Shown: positions 11,226 to 22,290, numbered from the stretch's first letter. The stretch: DNA of 64,000 nucleotides from Eriocheir sinensis (GCF_024679095.1 NC_066576.1:8350002-8414001); one strand, 5' to 3'. Translations and numbers: made by a program. Notes: generated by a model not told the origin, from the letters alone.

Positions 11226-14200
11226 TGGCCACATAGTTCTGCTCGGGGGGTATGGCACCACACAGGGGGGGCGGCTTCTCCCCAAAGTTGCCAATCCACA
11301 GCGGGAGCGTCTGGGCACAATTGAGCAGCATCTTCATGAGGGCGCCGCGTCGAATGGTCTCCTTGTTCCCAGAGTTTTTGGCCTGAAGTCAATAACATAT
11401 TAATCATTTTATAGTTAGTTTTCCTTTTCCACATGCATCTGTAAGATAAACACTAATTATATAATTTGCATTATTAAGCAAACAAAAACAACTAAAATAT
11501 TATATGTAGTAGTACATGACCTTTGAAATATTATTACTTCACTAAAGTAGGACATCTGTGTATTGTTTCTGAAGTTTAATTTACTCCAAGTAGGAGGAAC
11601 AACACTAAAGAGGGAATCAAATGGACTTGTCATAATAAAATCAAAGTAGTGTTTAATATATTGAGGGACTATGAATAGCAGGACACTGTAAGGTTACCAC
11701 TGAGAGCCAGGGTTCAACCCCACTACCAATGAGTGGATGTCAGGGCAGTAAACCTCACTCGCTGGGGTGTTCAGTACAGGCTGCAGAAGTGGCACCACTG
11801 AGAGCCAGGGTTCAAGCCCACTACCACTGAGAGCCAGGGTTCAAGCCCACTACCACTGAGAGCCAGGGTTCAAGCCCACTACCACTGTTACAAAAGTAAA
11901 GCAAAAGAGGTGGCCGAAAGGAAGATCAAATACAGGAGGAGAGGTGTCCTGATACCCGCAGTAACCTTTTGGCCCATCAGTGGCTCAGCTGGTTTTGTGC
12001 CCTGACGTCTGCTCATAAGTCCCAGGTTCAATTCCCAGCACTCAGTGGTGTTGCAATACAGGATTTTTCACTGCCTTACTGCAGTTTAATATAAAGTAAA
12101 GGGTAGGTGATGAACAGCATGGTGACAGCATTGTATGTGAACTTGTATTATGTATGATTGTGTGCGTGTTAGTAGTGTGTGAATAAGGAGTGTGTGATGG
12201 AATAACAAGATGATGAACTATGTAAGTGATCGTTATAACCCACAGCAGTCTGTACACACTGGATTACTGACTGCCAAGACTGTTCCACTCATCCAACACT
12301 AATAATAAACTAATTCCTGTCTCTGGATATGTTATCTAGCAGGTATTAATTGGGGGTTGTGTCCCGTCTCCTATAATTCCTTCCCCTGCTGTCTCTCTCC
12401 GGCATATGACCACAGATGTTGCGCCGACTAAACGAAACTTTTTTTTTCCTGCAGTTCCCATATTTTGTGCGAGCCTGCTTATGTGCACGCTCACACACGG
12501 GAACAAAGACTTATTCTTAATTAGGTCTTGCAAGACCCTACAAAGCTTATCATTTGAAAGTTCTTGAGCCAGAAATCTTGTGAAAAGTGTAAAAGAAATT
12601 ATAAACTAAAAATAATGTATCTATAAGCAGAAGGTGGTTCTAGGATGCAGGTTCCATGGACTCTCACACAGTATGCTTTCTGTGTGATTGTTTTATGTAC
12701 TGATGAATTGATAACCTGTACAGCATTGGGGAAACTCTGGCAAATCTTAATATGAGGACTTGGGGCCGCTTTCACAGTCATTTGGTTTGGTTTAATCGTT
12801 ACCAATGGCGCTGATCGACAGTATAGTTTTCCACGTGAAACTGGCCGATGAGGTAGTGGCGGCTGCAGAGGAAGGGAGAGGTGTTGAGTGTGTCATTTGT
12901 TGGGATAAGTTTCTTAATGGTAACATATGGCAACCTTTCTAAGGAGCGTAGATGAGGAGCTCTGAGCGATTTTTAGTTTTTAGCCTACTCTGACAGGAGG
13001 AAAAAAATTGTTTTCTCAGTGTAACTCTGGAACCAATAGGCGTATGAGGATTTTGAGGATACCATAAGAATCCTCACTAAATTCCGCTTCGAAACATATA
13101 TTCAGCTAAAAAATTTGGCCCACAAAATTTTGAGCTAGCGAGTGCGGAAGAGTTGGTACTTAGGATTTGTTGTCTACAATACTCTATACGGAGACATGAA
13201 ACGAGTCTGTATTGTTTATATATTACAATTTCCTCTTTTTATTTGCGCGTGTTCTAGTACATGTCTTTATGAAGCCATTGATACCAAATTTATTGGGGTA
13301 CGATATATCTGTGAGGGTAAAATACGACCGGGAATGTAGAGTATCGCAGCGGCAAGAACAGAAACTTATTGGAAATTTATGGTGCACGAGAAGGTTAAAG
13401 GACTTGCCTGAATTCTGAGGTCGTGTCGGATGTTGCGTATCTGGTAGACGGTGTTCAGCGCCTTCTTCATCAGCTGCACTTCCTTCTCCGTGTCAGTGAC
13501 GCAGCGCTCGTACATCATCTTGAGCTTGTTCTGTGGAATGGAACAAAAGGAATGGTGAGAATATGAGTAGTTCCAAGTTAAAGCAATACAAGAGTTAGCC
13601 TTCATTTCTTGGAATATCACATAGTAACATATAATGAAAGCATATTCCAAAAACAAACTATATAAATACATTTTTGGAGTATGCTTTCATAGCCTTTGTC
13701 TAAGCAACTTCAACTCTTGTTCATACAGGGTTGCTATTTGGGGGAAAAGCTGGAAAGTTTCGTTTAGTCGGCGCAACATCTGTGGTCATATGCCGGAGAG
13801 AGACAGAAGGGGAAGGAATTATAGGAGAAGGGAACAGGCCCCAGGAGACGGGACACAACCCCCGACTAATACCTGGTACCCATTCACTGCTAGGTGGACA
13901 GGGGCATAAGGTATCAGAAAAGCCGCCCAAATTTTTCCACTCCGCCCGGGAATCGAACCTGGGCTCTCTCGGTTGTGAGCCGAGTGTGCTAACCACTGCA
14001 CCACGAAGCCCCTGCCATTTGGGGGATGTGGCTTAAAGCAGCACTGAGGTTAGAATCTCTTCCAGGGTTGGGACATTCTTCTGCCTCTCTATCTTTGTCA
14101 ACATTCTGAACATAAATACTATTTGTTTCAAGTTTGCTTTTATAAATGCATATTTTTCATCACTTTGTCCTGTATTGCCTGTTAGCCTCTATATGAATGT

Positions 14201-16358
14201 AGCCTATATATATAAAAAAATGGTTTATATCTATGTATATAAATTATATTTTGAAGAAGTACTCATTTTTCAAGTGCAACTATAATGTATTTTGTAGCCT
14301 TCTTGATACTCTTAATGTATTGTTATGTTCCATGCATTTATATAAAAATAAAGAACTAAAAGAATCTAGTTTTTTCTTTTTTCTTGTTTGAACAGCATTT
14401 GCAAACCAAATTAACACCTTCAATACGGTTGACGCAGACGTTGGCGTCACCGTCGCCGGATGGAAAGGGTTAATCCTCTTCCATTTCCTCTTAATCCTCT
14501 TCTAAACCTCTTAAGAGGAAATGGAAGAGGATTAAGAGGTTTAGAAGAGGATTAAGAGGTTCAGAAGAAGATTAATCCTCTTCCATTTCCTCTTAATCCT
14601 CTTCTAAACTTCTTAAGAGGAAATGGAAGAGGATTAAGAGGTTTAGAAGAGGATTAAGAGATTTAGAAGAAGATTAATCCTCTTCCATTTCCTCTTAACC
14701 CTTTCTATACTGTGATGCCGACGTCTGCGTCACGTATGGAAAGGGCTAACTACCCAACATCACACCAAATAAATATGTTACCATCTATTACAGCCTTTCC
14801 ATCATTCTAAGTCTGTTTAAGGTAAGTCGTACTTCTGTAATATTTATTTAGACAGACCTCAAAAAGAGCAAACCAACATTCAACTTGAGGGCACCAGACA
14901 GAGGACAGAGTTATTGCAAGCCATACCGTCCAGGCTAGAGCCAGGCACCTGCCACCCTAGTTATGTAACATGCACAGAATTCAATGTCACTGAGGCATGA
15001 GAAATCAGTGGCCAGAGAGAGAGGAGACAAATTGAAGGGGTAAAAGGCTGCTGTGACTAAGGAAAGAGCTTAGCATAATTGGGGGAAAGAAAATAAGGAC
15101 AAGAAAACTAGAAAATTATCTTGATACAAATCCTCGGACATTTTGGGGAATAAAAGTGCGTCTTATAAGCCCTCAAATATGGTATATGAAGAAGACGTGT
15201 TCAAGACCAGTTGTTTCTGGCTGGTCTGTGTTTGCTTGTACTGTACAGGAAATGACCTTTTGTTTCATCTAAATTATTTTTAATTGCTTATTTTAACACA
15301 GGAGACCAGGAACTTCCGCTCAAAATTAATAGAAAACCTGTTTTATAGGGAGATTTTAATCAGTTTTAAAATTTTAGTGTCTATGTATCAAAAACTTAGA
15401 ACTCATTTATCATTATGGTGCAAAACTACTTTTTCTTATATATTTTAATCATGTTAAATACAAACTCAAAATCAAAAGAAACAAAAATTTTAAAATTGCA
15501 CTCAGGGTGTTTTTTTGTGTTTTTAGGGGGCAGGTTTTTAATGCCAACCCTGCCCACAGCCTGGTGAGTCAGTGGGTGGAGTGAGGCACATCAGCAAGTC
15601 AGTGGCTGCCACACTCACCCTGTTGGAGGAGGTCAGCTTCTCCTCGTTGATGATCTTGTCGGAGAGGGCGTTGATGTTGTTCATGTGGGGCACGTTCTCA
15701 TCACGCGCCTTCTGCAGCTCCCGCACAATGTCTGAGAGCACCTTCACTCTCTCCTGTGGACACGAGGAGATGGATGATGTACTGTTGTGTGCAGCATTCA
15801 ATGATGACACAAAAGTGGAAATCAGAATTTTTTTTACCGAAAAGCAGCAGCCCCAGTGATGGACAAGAAAAAGTTAGAAGCTCACTAGGTGCTGGTCCCA
15901 AAAGCAACAATAGAAAAAGATGCAGAGTCATTTCAGGTCAAGACGTGAAGGATAGGGTTGTCATATCTGGCTAATGGATGTCTTTGGCAATAGGTGTCGA
16001 GGCAGAATCAAAGGATAAAACAGGAATGTCTGTCAAATCAGCAATTACTTCATAAGACTGATTCGAGGACTATGGCCTACGAAGTCTGTGAACGCTATCT
16101 CCGGCTGTATGGGCACATAGCTACCTATAATAGTTACATGTTCAAGGTAAACATCGAGGGAAGCAATGACACACCAGCACTCCCCTTCCCTGAGAAGAGG
16201 TAAAGTCTCACCTGCAGTGCCTGCGCCTCGGAGCTCATCGCCATGGCCATCTCCGTGGAGGTGGAGAGCGGGTACGGGGTGACGCTGATGGGGGGGAGTG
16301 GCTCTGTCCTCAGGAGCTGCTCACGGCGGATGGACGGGGAGGAGTCTCGGCCGCGCAT
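8137..16358 (-). CDS. SGF29: SAGA/ATAC histone-reader subunit SGF29, six coding exons
   Basis: Exons in transcript order: 16358-16212, 15753-15619, 13530-13408, 11382-11224, 9593-9365, 8321-8137 (stop at 8139-8137). All junctions join in phase (0,0,0,0,1) to give 325 residues; human SGF29 has 293. Seen: a coiled-coil-like N-terminal region (about 50-135), the segment PLWIGNFGEKPPPLCGAIPP in exon 4, then two Tudor repeats. Family knowledge: SGF29 binds H3K4me2/3 and helps recruit SAGA and ATAC acetyltransferases to promoters in the nucleus. The expected acidic pocket (YEVDDIDEE, about 222-230) and aromatic cage residues (Tyr 269, Tyr 276, Phe 295) are present, and the C-terminus ends in KKK. 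Odd points: intron 3 has a GC donor (CAG|GCAAGT), and introns 4 and 5 start inside GT arrays. The start is uncertain: reading frame continues upstream of 16358 to a possible acceptor at 16400, adding an SPK-rich segment, so an upstream exon may exist. Confidence 0.93.
8813..9340 (+). mobile_element. LINE fragment (second RT family), 3' end
   Basis: Reads TTLIRPRLEYASVVWSPH, then KLERIKRIATKMVP and, after a stop, RSVDTWKRLSYDIVEASSVH. This is the C-terminal RT/thumb region typical of jockey/CR1-like elements. It lies antisense to SGF29 between exons 5 and 6 and ends CTACAAATAGGTAAATAC followed directly by the CA array that touches exon 5. Confidence 0.8.
10543..10755 (-). CDS. Candidate in-frame cassette exon inside SGF29 intron 4
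   Basis: A 213-base, 71-codon segment without stops lies between SGF29 exons 4 and 5. It is preceded by an AG (CCTAG|CAAGTT) and followed by a strong donor (CTG|GTAAGTCT). It is phase 0 at both ends, as are the exons on either side, so inclusion would keep the SGF29 frame. The peptide has four Cys and a charged C-terminal part (KSKDGWYKVL); I recognise no domain. The polypyrimidine tract before the acceptor is weak, and the segment lies beside a GC-rich sequence with inverted pieces (about 10770-10945) that looks repeat-derived. It may be an exonised transposon fragment, a relic of another gene, or chance. Confidence 0.3.
11161..11223 (-). repeat. GT array (sense) at SGF29 intron 4 donor
   Basis: About 31 CA units on the plus strand; on the gene strand the exon ends AAG and the array begins as the intron's GT. 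The shorter array 9335-9364 does the same after exon 5. Confidence 0.97.
11694..11885 (+). repeat. Tandem repeat containing a pol III B-box-like motif
   Basis: Units of about 30 bases, ACCACTGAGAGCCAGGGTTC followed by AAGCCC, occur four times in near-tandem; GGTTCAAGCCC fits the B-box pattern GGTTCRANNCC. Confidence 0.7.
12056..13407. other. SGF29 intron 3 sequence
   Basis: Contains a partial tRNA-Val SINE (12346-12443); the rest shows no recognised feature. Confidence 0.55.
13750..14011 (-). mobile_element. tRNA-Val-derived SINE, complete copy
   Basis: The minus strand begins GGGGCTTCGTGGTGCAGTGG (A box), continues with an anticodon-like loop CTCACAA (CAC, Val) in a CTCGG/CCGAG stem, and a B box GGTTCGATTCC. 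The body has GGCGGCTTTTCTGATACC and ends near GCGCCGACTAAACGAAAC. Tail and body are shared by six copies, so this is a SINE and not a functional tRNA gene. Confidence 0.85.
14411..14749. mobile_element. Nested foldback: inverted TTAA mini-elements around a palindromic array
   Basis: 14411-14473 and 14695-14749 are inverted relatives (GACGCAGACGTTGGCGTCAC against the complement of GTGATGCCGACGTCTGCGTC), each with TTAA-like ends and GAAAGGG/CCCTTTC. Between them, TTAATCCTCTTCCATTTCC and its complement alternate several times, forming long hairpins. Confidence 0.65.
14750..15618. other. SGF29 intron 2 sequence
   Basis: No repeat or exon recognised apart from the foldback element just before it. 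Confidence 0.5.
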
Positions 16359-16399
16359 CTTGGGTGACTTGGGGCTGTCAACACTCCTCTTGGGACTCC

Positions 16400-17459
16400 C
16401 TGTGATGGACCAGGAAGCACTTATAGAGAGGGCCAGTAGAGAGGATTCTTTTTTCTTCTTTTTTTTTTACAGCAAGGGAGGCAGCTCAAGGGTAAAAAAA
16501 AAATTTTTTAAAAATAAAATAAAAAAAAAACACTAGATGCTCCTCCAACAAACGTAAACGTAAACTGCCGCTGCAATCGCAAAATAGCTCACAGAGGTTC
16601 AACTTGCTTACTGCTTCCATATTTCCCTCACCGCTCACAAAGACCACAAGCGGACATAAAAGAACAAATCCAGGCAAATTAACACTTTTAATGCTGTGTA
16701 TTCCCACAGCACACATGCGTGGTGGACAGCAGAGCGACTTATTTCTGCGAGATGTTTCTCGCGACACCGTCCAGCCGCCGAAAATGTCCCGTCCCGCACC
16801 GTGTATTTCCTCGCCCTACAACGAGTGCTGAATAACTTTACTAACCAAACATTACTTACCCTAACCTACCTAACTGGGGGCTTAGCCCCCCTACCCCCTA
16901 AAGCTTTATCAGTGCCAACATTCACAAACACTTGGCCATTTTCGATATACATTTACCACCTGGATTGCTGCATACGACTAGCTTGTGATATAAATACATC
17001 CTTCATTTGAATGGAAACCACAAGAAGGAAAATATTTCATTAAGTGGCCTGAATAAGACTACAGTAACCGAAGGATGGGGCAGCAGATAAAGGGAGGAGG
17101 GCCAGGTGGCTAGCAGACGCTACTGTAGTTACCGAAAGCGGTTGGTTCAAAAACTATTCTCGGTCGGTCCCCGAGGATTTCTGACCGTTTGCCCTTGTCC
17201 GTTATATCCGAAATCCATTATTAACGGCTCCCTTACATCGAGGGTTTACTGTAATCCTAAATCCATAAATCTCATTGAAATAACATCTTGATTTTGCTTG
17301 AATTTCTTTAGTAGGCCTACCTGTCTCATGTTAAGCAGTCTACTGTATTACCAATGAAAACTGTGACACTCCAATACTGAGGTGAAGTTGACAAATGGCA
17401 ATGACTGACAGGGGGTCCCACACACATACCCAGGTTTTTGTCCTTGCCCTTCCCCATAC
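16400..17459. other. Region between SGF29 and the small membrane gene
   Basis: A decayed LINE A tail at 16455-16500 and AT-rich sequence. SGF29's 5' exon or promoter should lie here or further upstream but was not identified. Confidence 0.45.
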
Positions 17460-20283
17460 TCAGGCAGGGCGTGGGACAGTGCTCAAGATGCGCCGTGCGA
17501 TGGTCGCTCCTGCCAGCAGCGTGTACGCCCAGGACACCACCACCACTGCGACAAGTACCTGCAACACACAGACACTGTTAACCCGGCAGCAGCAGGGATC
17601 ATGTTTCTTAACGTTCCCTCCAAGCGAGAAAAATGAGAAAAAATCATCACTCACACAAACCATTTCATAATATATATTGAAACATTTGTGATCAGTTTAT
17701 GTATCATCTATTTTGGGGGGTTTATATCATGGCACAAATTTGGCCCGTCGCTGCTACACGGTAAAGCCACAAATTTGGCCCGTCACTGCTACACGGTAAA
17801 GCCACAAATTTGGCCCGTCACTGCTACACGGTAAAGCCACAAATTTGGCCCGTCACTGCTACACGGTAAAGCCACAAATTTGGCCCGTCACTGCTACACG
17901 GTAAAGCCACAAATTTGGCCCATCGCTGCTACACGGTAAAGCCACAAATTTGGCCCATCGTTGCTACACGGTAAAGCCACAAATCTGGCCTGTCACTGCT
18001 ACCAGGTTAAACCTAATCAGCCATTGTTTACGGCTATAACACAACACCTCCTGAGCCACAGCAGGACATGGACAAGGTATCTAAATAGGAGTAAGGTTGG
18101 TATTTTATTGCCCATCTATACTTTTGACAGAAATATGCTTCACCTTTGTATCTTTTACAACATCAAAGGAGTAGATATCACCCTGTGTCTTTTCAGTTTT
18201 CTATTATTTAGATTTTAAATGTTATCCATTTAATATCTCGGCTTAATCAAACTGTGTTGAGGGTAATGATGTGAAGTATTTCCAGTCGCCGCGGCCACCG
18301 CCAGAGGAGGCTACGCTTTCGCGAATATTATCCCCTATTTTCAACAATAAATAGTCCTTGAATAAGTGCACCTAAGATCACCAAATGTGGGGTACAAACT
18401 TGGTGGAGGGACTGTTTTTGTGCCGGGAGAGACGGTAGTGGGGTAAAGAGTAGTCTATCCGGACATTTTGTTTTTATTTATTAATGATCCACGAGACATC
18501 CAAGAGTTATATCAAAGTATGTGCTTATCTTTGTATTCATTCATACACACATTGGTAATATTTCTGTGGTGTCTGATTCACTTATTAGAGTAGTGAAAAT
18601 CAGTCACAAATTCGTGTCACTAGTAAAAATGAAACTGTTAATGTAAGTTTTGCCACCATGAAATATACACAAATAGATAAATATGAAAGCTCACGGTCAC
18701 AATAAGTGACATCACCTGCTTTGCGCAGTAATAATATGCTATTTATGGTATCTGATACCCTCAAAAAGGCGTGGGCGCTTCCTCTGGCCTTGTAGCTACA
18801 GCCCCAATGTTTCCAGACTGTCGTACTCAGCTGATAATATTTCCCGACTTCCTACCCCCAAACTGTCTTCTGGGCTCCAATAAGGAAACTAATTTATAGT
18901 TATCGTTAAAAGAGTTAGATTCCGATGTTTCTTGGCAATAGTTAGGCGTCAGAAGCCGGTAAATACTATGCTCTGAGTACGACAATCTGGCAACGGTGGC
19001 TACACGTATTTTCATATGATTGCTCTGTTGTTTATTCAATGTTGTGTTCAAGAGGAGGGTATCAGGACACCTCTCCTCCCGAAACTGACCTATCTTTCGG
19101 CCACCTCTTTGGATTCTTTTTAGGAGCAGCGAGTAGCGGGCTTTTTTTATTAATGTTTGCTTTTTTTGTGCCCTTGAACTGTCTCCTTTGCTGTAAAAAA
19201 AAAAAAAAAAAGAATACTCATAATTTTAGTTAGTTTTTGGTTATAAGGATTCTTTACGAAATACAATTATAAGACTACCTCCTACCAGTTAGGAAACGTA
19301 CTGAATCCTGGATCAGTGATGTTAGGTGCGCCTATTGGATTCTGAAAGCGTTTCCATGATTGTTGAACGTTTGTAGAAGAGATATATGAAGAGCTAGTGG
19401 TGTTTCATAAGGTAGGCAATGAAATACTGGCACGGTACTAAAATGAATCTTGGTAATTCTTTACAAGTCCGCCTCCCCCTCCGCCACTCCAGCCCCCCCC
19501 CTACTGTAATGCCAAAATTTAATTAAGCATGGGAAAGACAGAAATTAGGGGGAGGACCTAAGGTTGGTATTGAATGAAGTGCTTAAGAAAATGATGTATA
19601 CTGAAACATGTGTAGAAGTGAAAAAGAAGAAAAGAGGAACGAAAGAAGGACCTAAGAAGCGATCCAAAGCAGCACAGGTCAAAAGAAGAAGAAGAAGAAG
19701 CTCCCGCCCCTTACACCAACTATTTCCAAAGGTCAAAAATGAGGTTAAACAAGTTCTAATGAATGTTCTTTTACGTTCACGGTACAGAAGAAAACTCAGA
19801 CTACCACCAGGGTCATAAAAGTAGTACCCCTGGAAATGCCCTTAACTCCCACGAAAGACTAGTGAGTGACGTGTTCTTGGGGGCAGAAATGTTTAAAAAT
19901 ATGGCCCTAGGAAGCGATACAAAGGGTTACAGGTCATAATAATAATAAGAAGAAGAAGAAGCTCCCGCCCCTTACACCAACTATTTCCAAAGGTCAAAAA
20001 AGTTCTAATGAGTGTTCTTTTACGTTCACGGTACAGAAGAAAACTCACCAGGGTCATAAAAGTAGTACCCCTGGAAATGCCCTAAACTCCCACGAAAGAC
20101 TAGTGAGTGACGTGTTCTTGGGGGCAGAAATGCTTAAAAATATGGCCCTAGGAAGCGATACAAAGCGTTACAGGTCATAATAATAATAATAATAATAATA
20201 ATAAGCTAACAGGGGGCAGCGGCCACACTCACGAGGTTGATGACGAGGGTCGAGGTTCTGCAGGCGCCGAGGAAGGCCTTCAT
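17460..20283 (-). CDS. Possible small single-pass membrane protein, two exons
   Basis: Exon 1 runs 20283-20233 (ATG, then donor CTC|GTGAGT); exon 2 runs 17558-17460 (acceptor TTGCAG|GTACTT, stop TGA). Both are phase 0 and join to 49 residues. Residues about 11-38 form one long hydrophobic segment (core VAVVVVSWAYTLLAGATIA) ending in Arg-Arg, consistent with a membrane anchor. The same frame is open upstream to an ATG at 20505, which would give about 123 residues with a Pro/Arg/Ser-rich N-terminus; the region is GC-rich and may instead be 5' UTR. I do not recognise the family. The intron holds a TTAA element with a 35-bp array only 17 bases upstream of exon 2, a LINE tail and satellite pieces. 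It could also be the last two exons of a larger gene. Confidence 0.42.
17578..18010 (-). mobile_element. TTAA-bounded element with eight 35-bp repeats
   Basis: TTAA at both ends, with short inverted termini (TTAACCCGGCAGCAG and CTGCTACCAGGTTAA). About 150 bases of unique sequence are followed by eight copies of a 35-base unit containing CACAAATTTGGCCCGTC. Inverted relative to the copy at 50158. Confidence 0.75.
18790..19007. mobile_element. Degraded foldback MITE
   Basis: GTTTCCAGACTGTCGTACTC near the left and GAGTACGACAATCTGGCAAC near the right are inverted relatives; similarity extends inward with substitutions. No ORF. Confidence 0.5.
19050..19213 (+). mobile_element. LINE family A 3' end
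   Basis: Contains RRVSGHLSS-type coding end, the CTTTCGGCCACCTCTTTGGA and GGAGCAGCGAGTAGCGGGC UTR motifs and a poly(A) tail. Confidence 0.75.
19735..20185 (+). repeat. Two tandem copies of a roughly 235-bp unit carrying one 105-type repeat each
   Basis: CTCCCGCCCCTTACACCAAC occurs at about 19701 and 19960; each copy contains GTTCACGGTACAGAAGAAAA and ends in AAT/AAG repeats. Single copies of the same element: 25370-25575 (-), 25848-26010 (+) and 43785-43975 (-). Confidence 0.8.
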
Positions 20284-20554
20284 GTAGACGCCAGGAGGCC
20301 GCCTCAGCACACACCAAGACCACGCCACCGCTGAGGGAAGGCCGGGACCACTGCAGGCTGTCACGGGCGGGCGGGGGGCGGCACCAGGGACAAACTCTCT
20401 TCCTCTTGGGTGTCTTAAGGGGCTACTTGGCTGCGCGGCTTGGCGTGTTGACAGTCGGTGTGCTGGAGTGGGTGCCTCCCGCGGCGATCTTGATCCTGAT
20501 GTCACAGATGGCTTGGGATTTCTCTCCTGCCAGGCCTTTGTATCGGCGCAGTAT

Positions 20555-20875
20555 TTTGATTGATTGATTGATAGTTTATTGTACTTTAAGGACTAGTATT
20601 TACTCTATCTCTGTATTCATTCCCATCTAGTGCTCGGGCAATGTTCTCCGTCCACACATTTTATTGTCTTATTGTCCAGGGGGAGGTACCGCCCCCTCCC
20701 TTGTTGTGCTTTCCTTCCTACCATTGTATCTTTTTAATTTCCTGGTGCTCCCTTCACATGTATTAATAGTTGTATAATCTCACTCTGTCCTGCCTGGGGG
20801 TAGGGATGGCATGTTCCTCCCTTCTCCCTTGTTGTTTACCTGCAACAATAAACTATCAATCAATCAATCAATCAA
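20555..20875. mobile_element. Element bounded by inverted ATTGATAGTTTATTG termini
   Basis: GATTGATAGTTTATTGTACT at the left and AACAATAAACTATCAATCAA at the right are inverted copies about 300 bases apart. An isolated terminus of the same kind occurs at 48967-48993. Confidence 0.5.
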
Positions 20876-20883
20876 GCACATAA

Positions 20884-21721
20884 GAACGTACCAGGGGCCT
20901 TGACACACAGTTTTTCGAATATAACATTTTAACAATACGTCGGACAAGGATAGTATTTTGGGAGACGATGATTGAGACCCCGACCTAATTGGCAAAAATA
21001 GGCTTGGGTGCCAAATGTTGATGATTACGATATTTGTAGGAGTAACTTTAAGGTAAACTTCACTAAAATATACAGGCACCAGTAGCGAGGCTGCAGGAGA
21101 CCACAAGCTTGATATCTGAATATAAATCAACCAAATGAACCTTTTTACAACTGGTCCAACACCTGTAGCGTTTAAATTGATATAAAATTATCAAACTCAT
21201 GAAAAAGTCAACTGTCAGAATCATCACGACTCTACAAAAAAAAAAAAAAAATGGGTGCTCACATTCTCCTTCCAGCACGAGAGGTGGTGTTCGTGTTATG
21301 CGGCAATACCTTCGCCCAGCCCGTCTGTCGTGTGTCGCTGCGTCACCGTAAGAACCGTTTCCGTTTACCGTTGACGAGGTTTCAGGCCGCGCTCCACCGC
21401 TAGGCAGCGCTCCGCGAGGGCCGGCAGCAATATTGTAATGTTACCCTCGATAATAATCCTCGATGCACTTATTCACAAACGTCGTAGTGAGTGAATAAGT
21501 CTTAACTTATTTCCTGCATTGCCTACTGATGTCCTTTTAGTAAACTTGGTATCAGATCAGTTTTCATGTCTGATATTTTCTTTGTAGAGGCGATCACAAT
21601 GTCCAACGATTATTTCCGACTCACTCAACACTTATCACACACAATTTATCTTCAAGTACAAACACTAATTAAGAGCCATGATCGGTTATGTTACGAATTC
21701 TCTCAATTTCAGTCTGAAGAA
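20884..21721. other. Unannotated sequence
   Basis: No element recognised; a GC-rich patch at 21290-21420 carries no convincing frame. Confidence 0.45.
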
Positions 21722-21917
21722 CTACACAGCACTGGTCACTCGCTGAGTGGTTGATTTCAGGCTTCTTGTACCTCATACAATTGATGCATTTCTTCTCAGC
21801 CACGGAGCAATCCTTTGATTTATGATTGCCAGAGCATTTGTAACACTTTGGGGCCTCTCCATTGTTCTTGGCAGTGCAGTTGGCCTCAAGATGGCCGTAT
21901 CTCTGACAATAATAGCG
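21722..21917 (-). mobile_element. LINE ORF1 zinc-knuckle fragment cut by a SINE
   Basis: The minus strand encodes a knuckle-like series: YYCQRYGHLEANC (its first Cys is Arg), CYKCSGNHKSKDC, and CINC with a following His and Cys. This is the CCHC pattern of jockey-like gag ORF1. The frame ends where the SINE at 21918 begins. Confidence 0.65.
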
Positions 21918-22290
21918 GTAGGCGGTGGCTGAATGGATAGCAAGACGGCCCCGCGTTCAGGAGGACGCGAGTTCAATCCCCGACCGGTGCCACCAAGCTG
22001 GGATTTTTCAGCCGCCGCCGAGTGGCTTAAAACTACCCACATGCTGTCCAGAAGACCACCTATCAACCCGGACTCTAGATTCTAGGATTAAAGATGAGCT
22101 CCGGGAGGGCAGCATGAGCCAATGCAAGATGGCGCCACTATAAACACTCGCCTGCGCCAGAACGGGCTGGGCCGACCATCAGGACCCACCGGGAAGAAGC
22201 CTTGGACCGACCATCAGGATCCACCGGAAAGAAGCCTACCGGCGCAATAGGCCACAACGTGAAAAAAAAAAATAATAATAATAATGGACC
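21918..22290 (+). mobile_element. tRNA-derived SINE (second family)
   Basis: Head GGCGGTGGCTGAATGGATAG with B box GAGTTCAATCCC, then a body with CCGAGTGGCTTAAAACTACC, ACATGCTGTCCAGAAGACCA and AAGATGGCGCCACTATAAAC, an A-rich tail and AAT repeats. A 48-base part of the 3' body is tandemly doubled (ACCATCAGGA twice). Confidence 0.8.

Noticed and set aside
13930..14011. tRNA-Val gene on the minus strand
   Set aside because: The head is followed by a SINE body shared with five other copies; a functional tRNA end is not seen.
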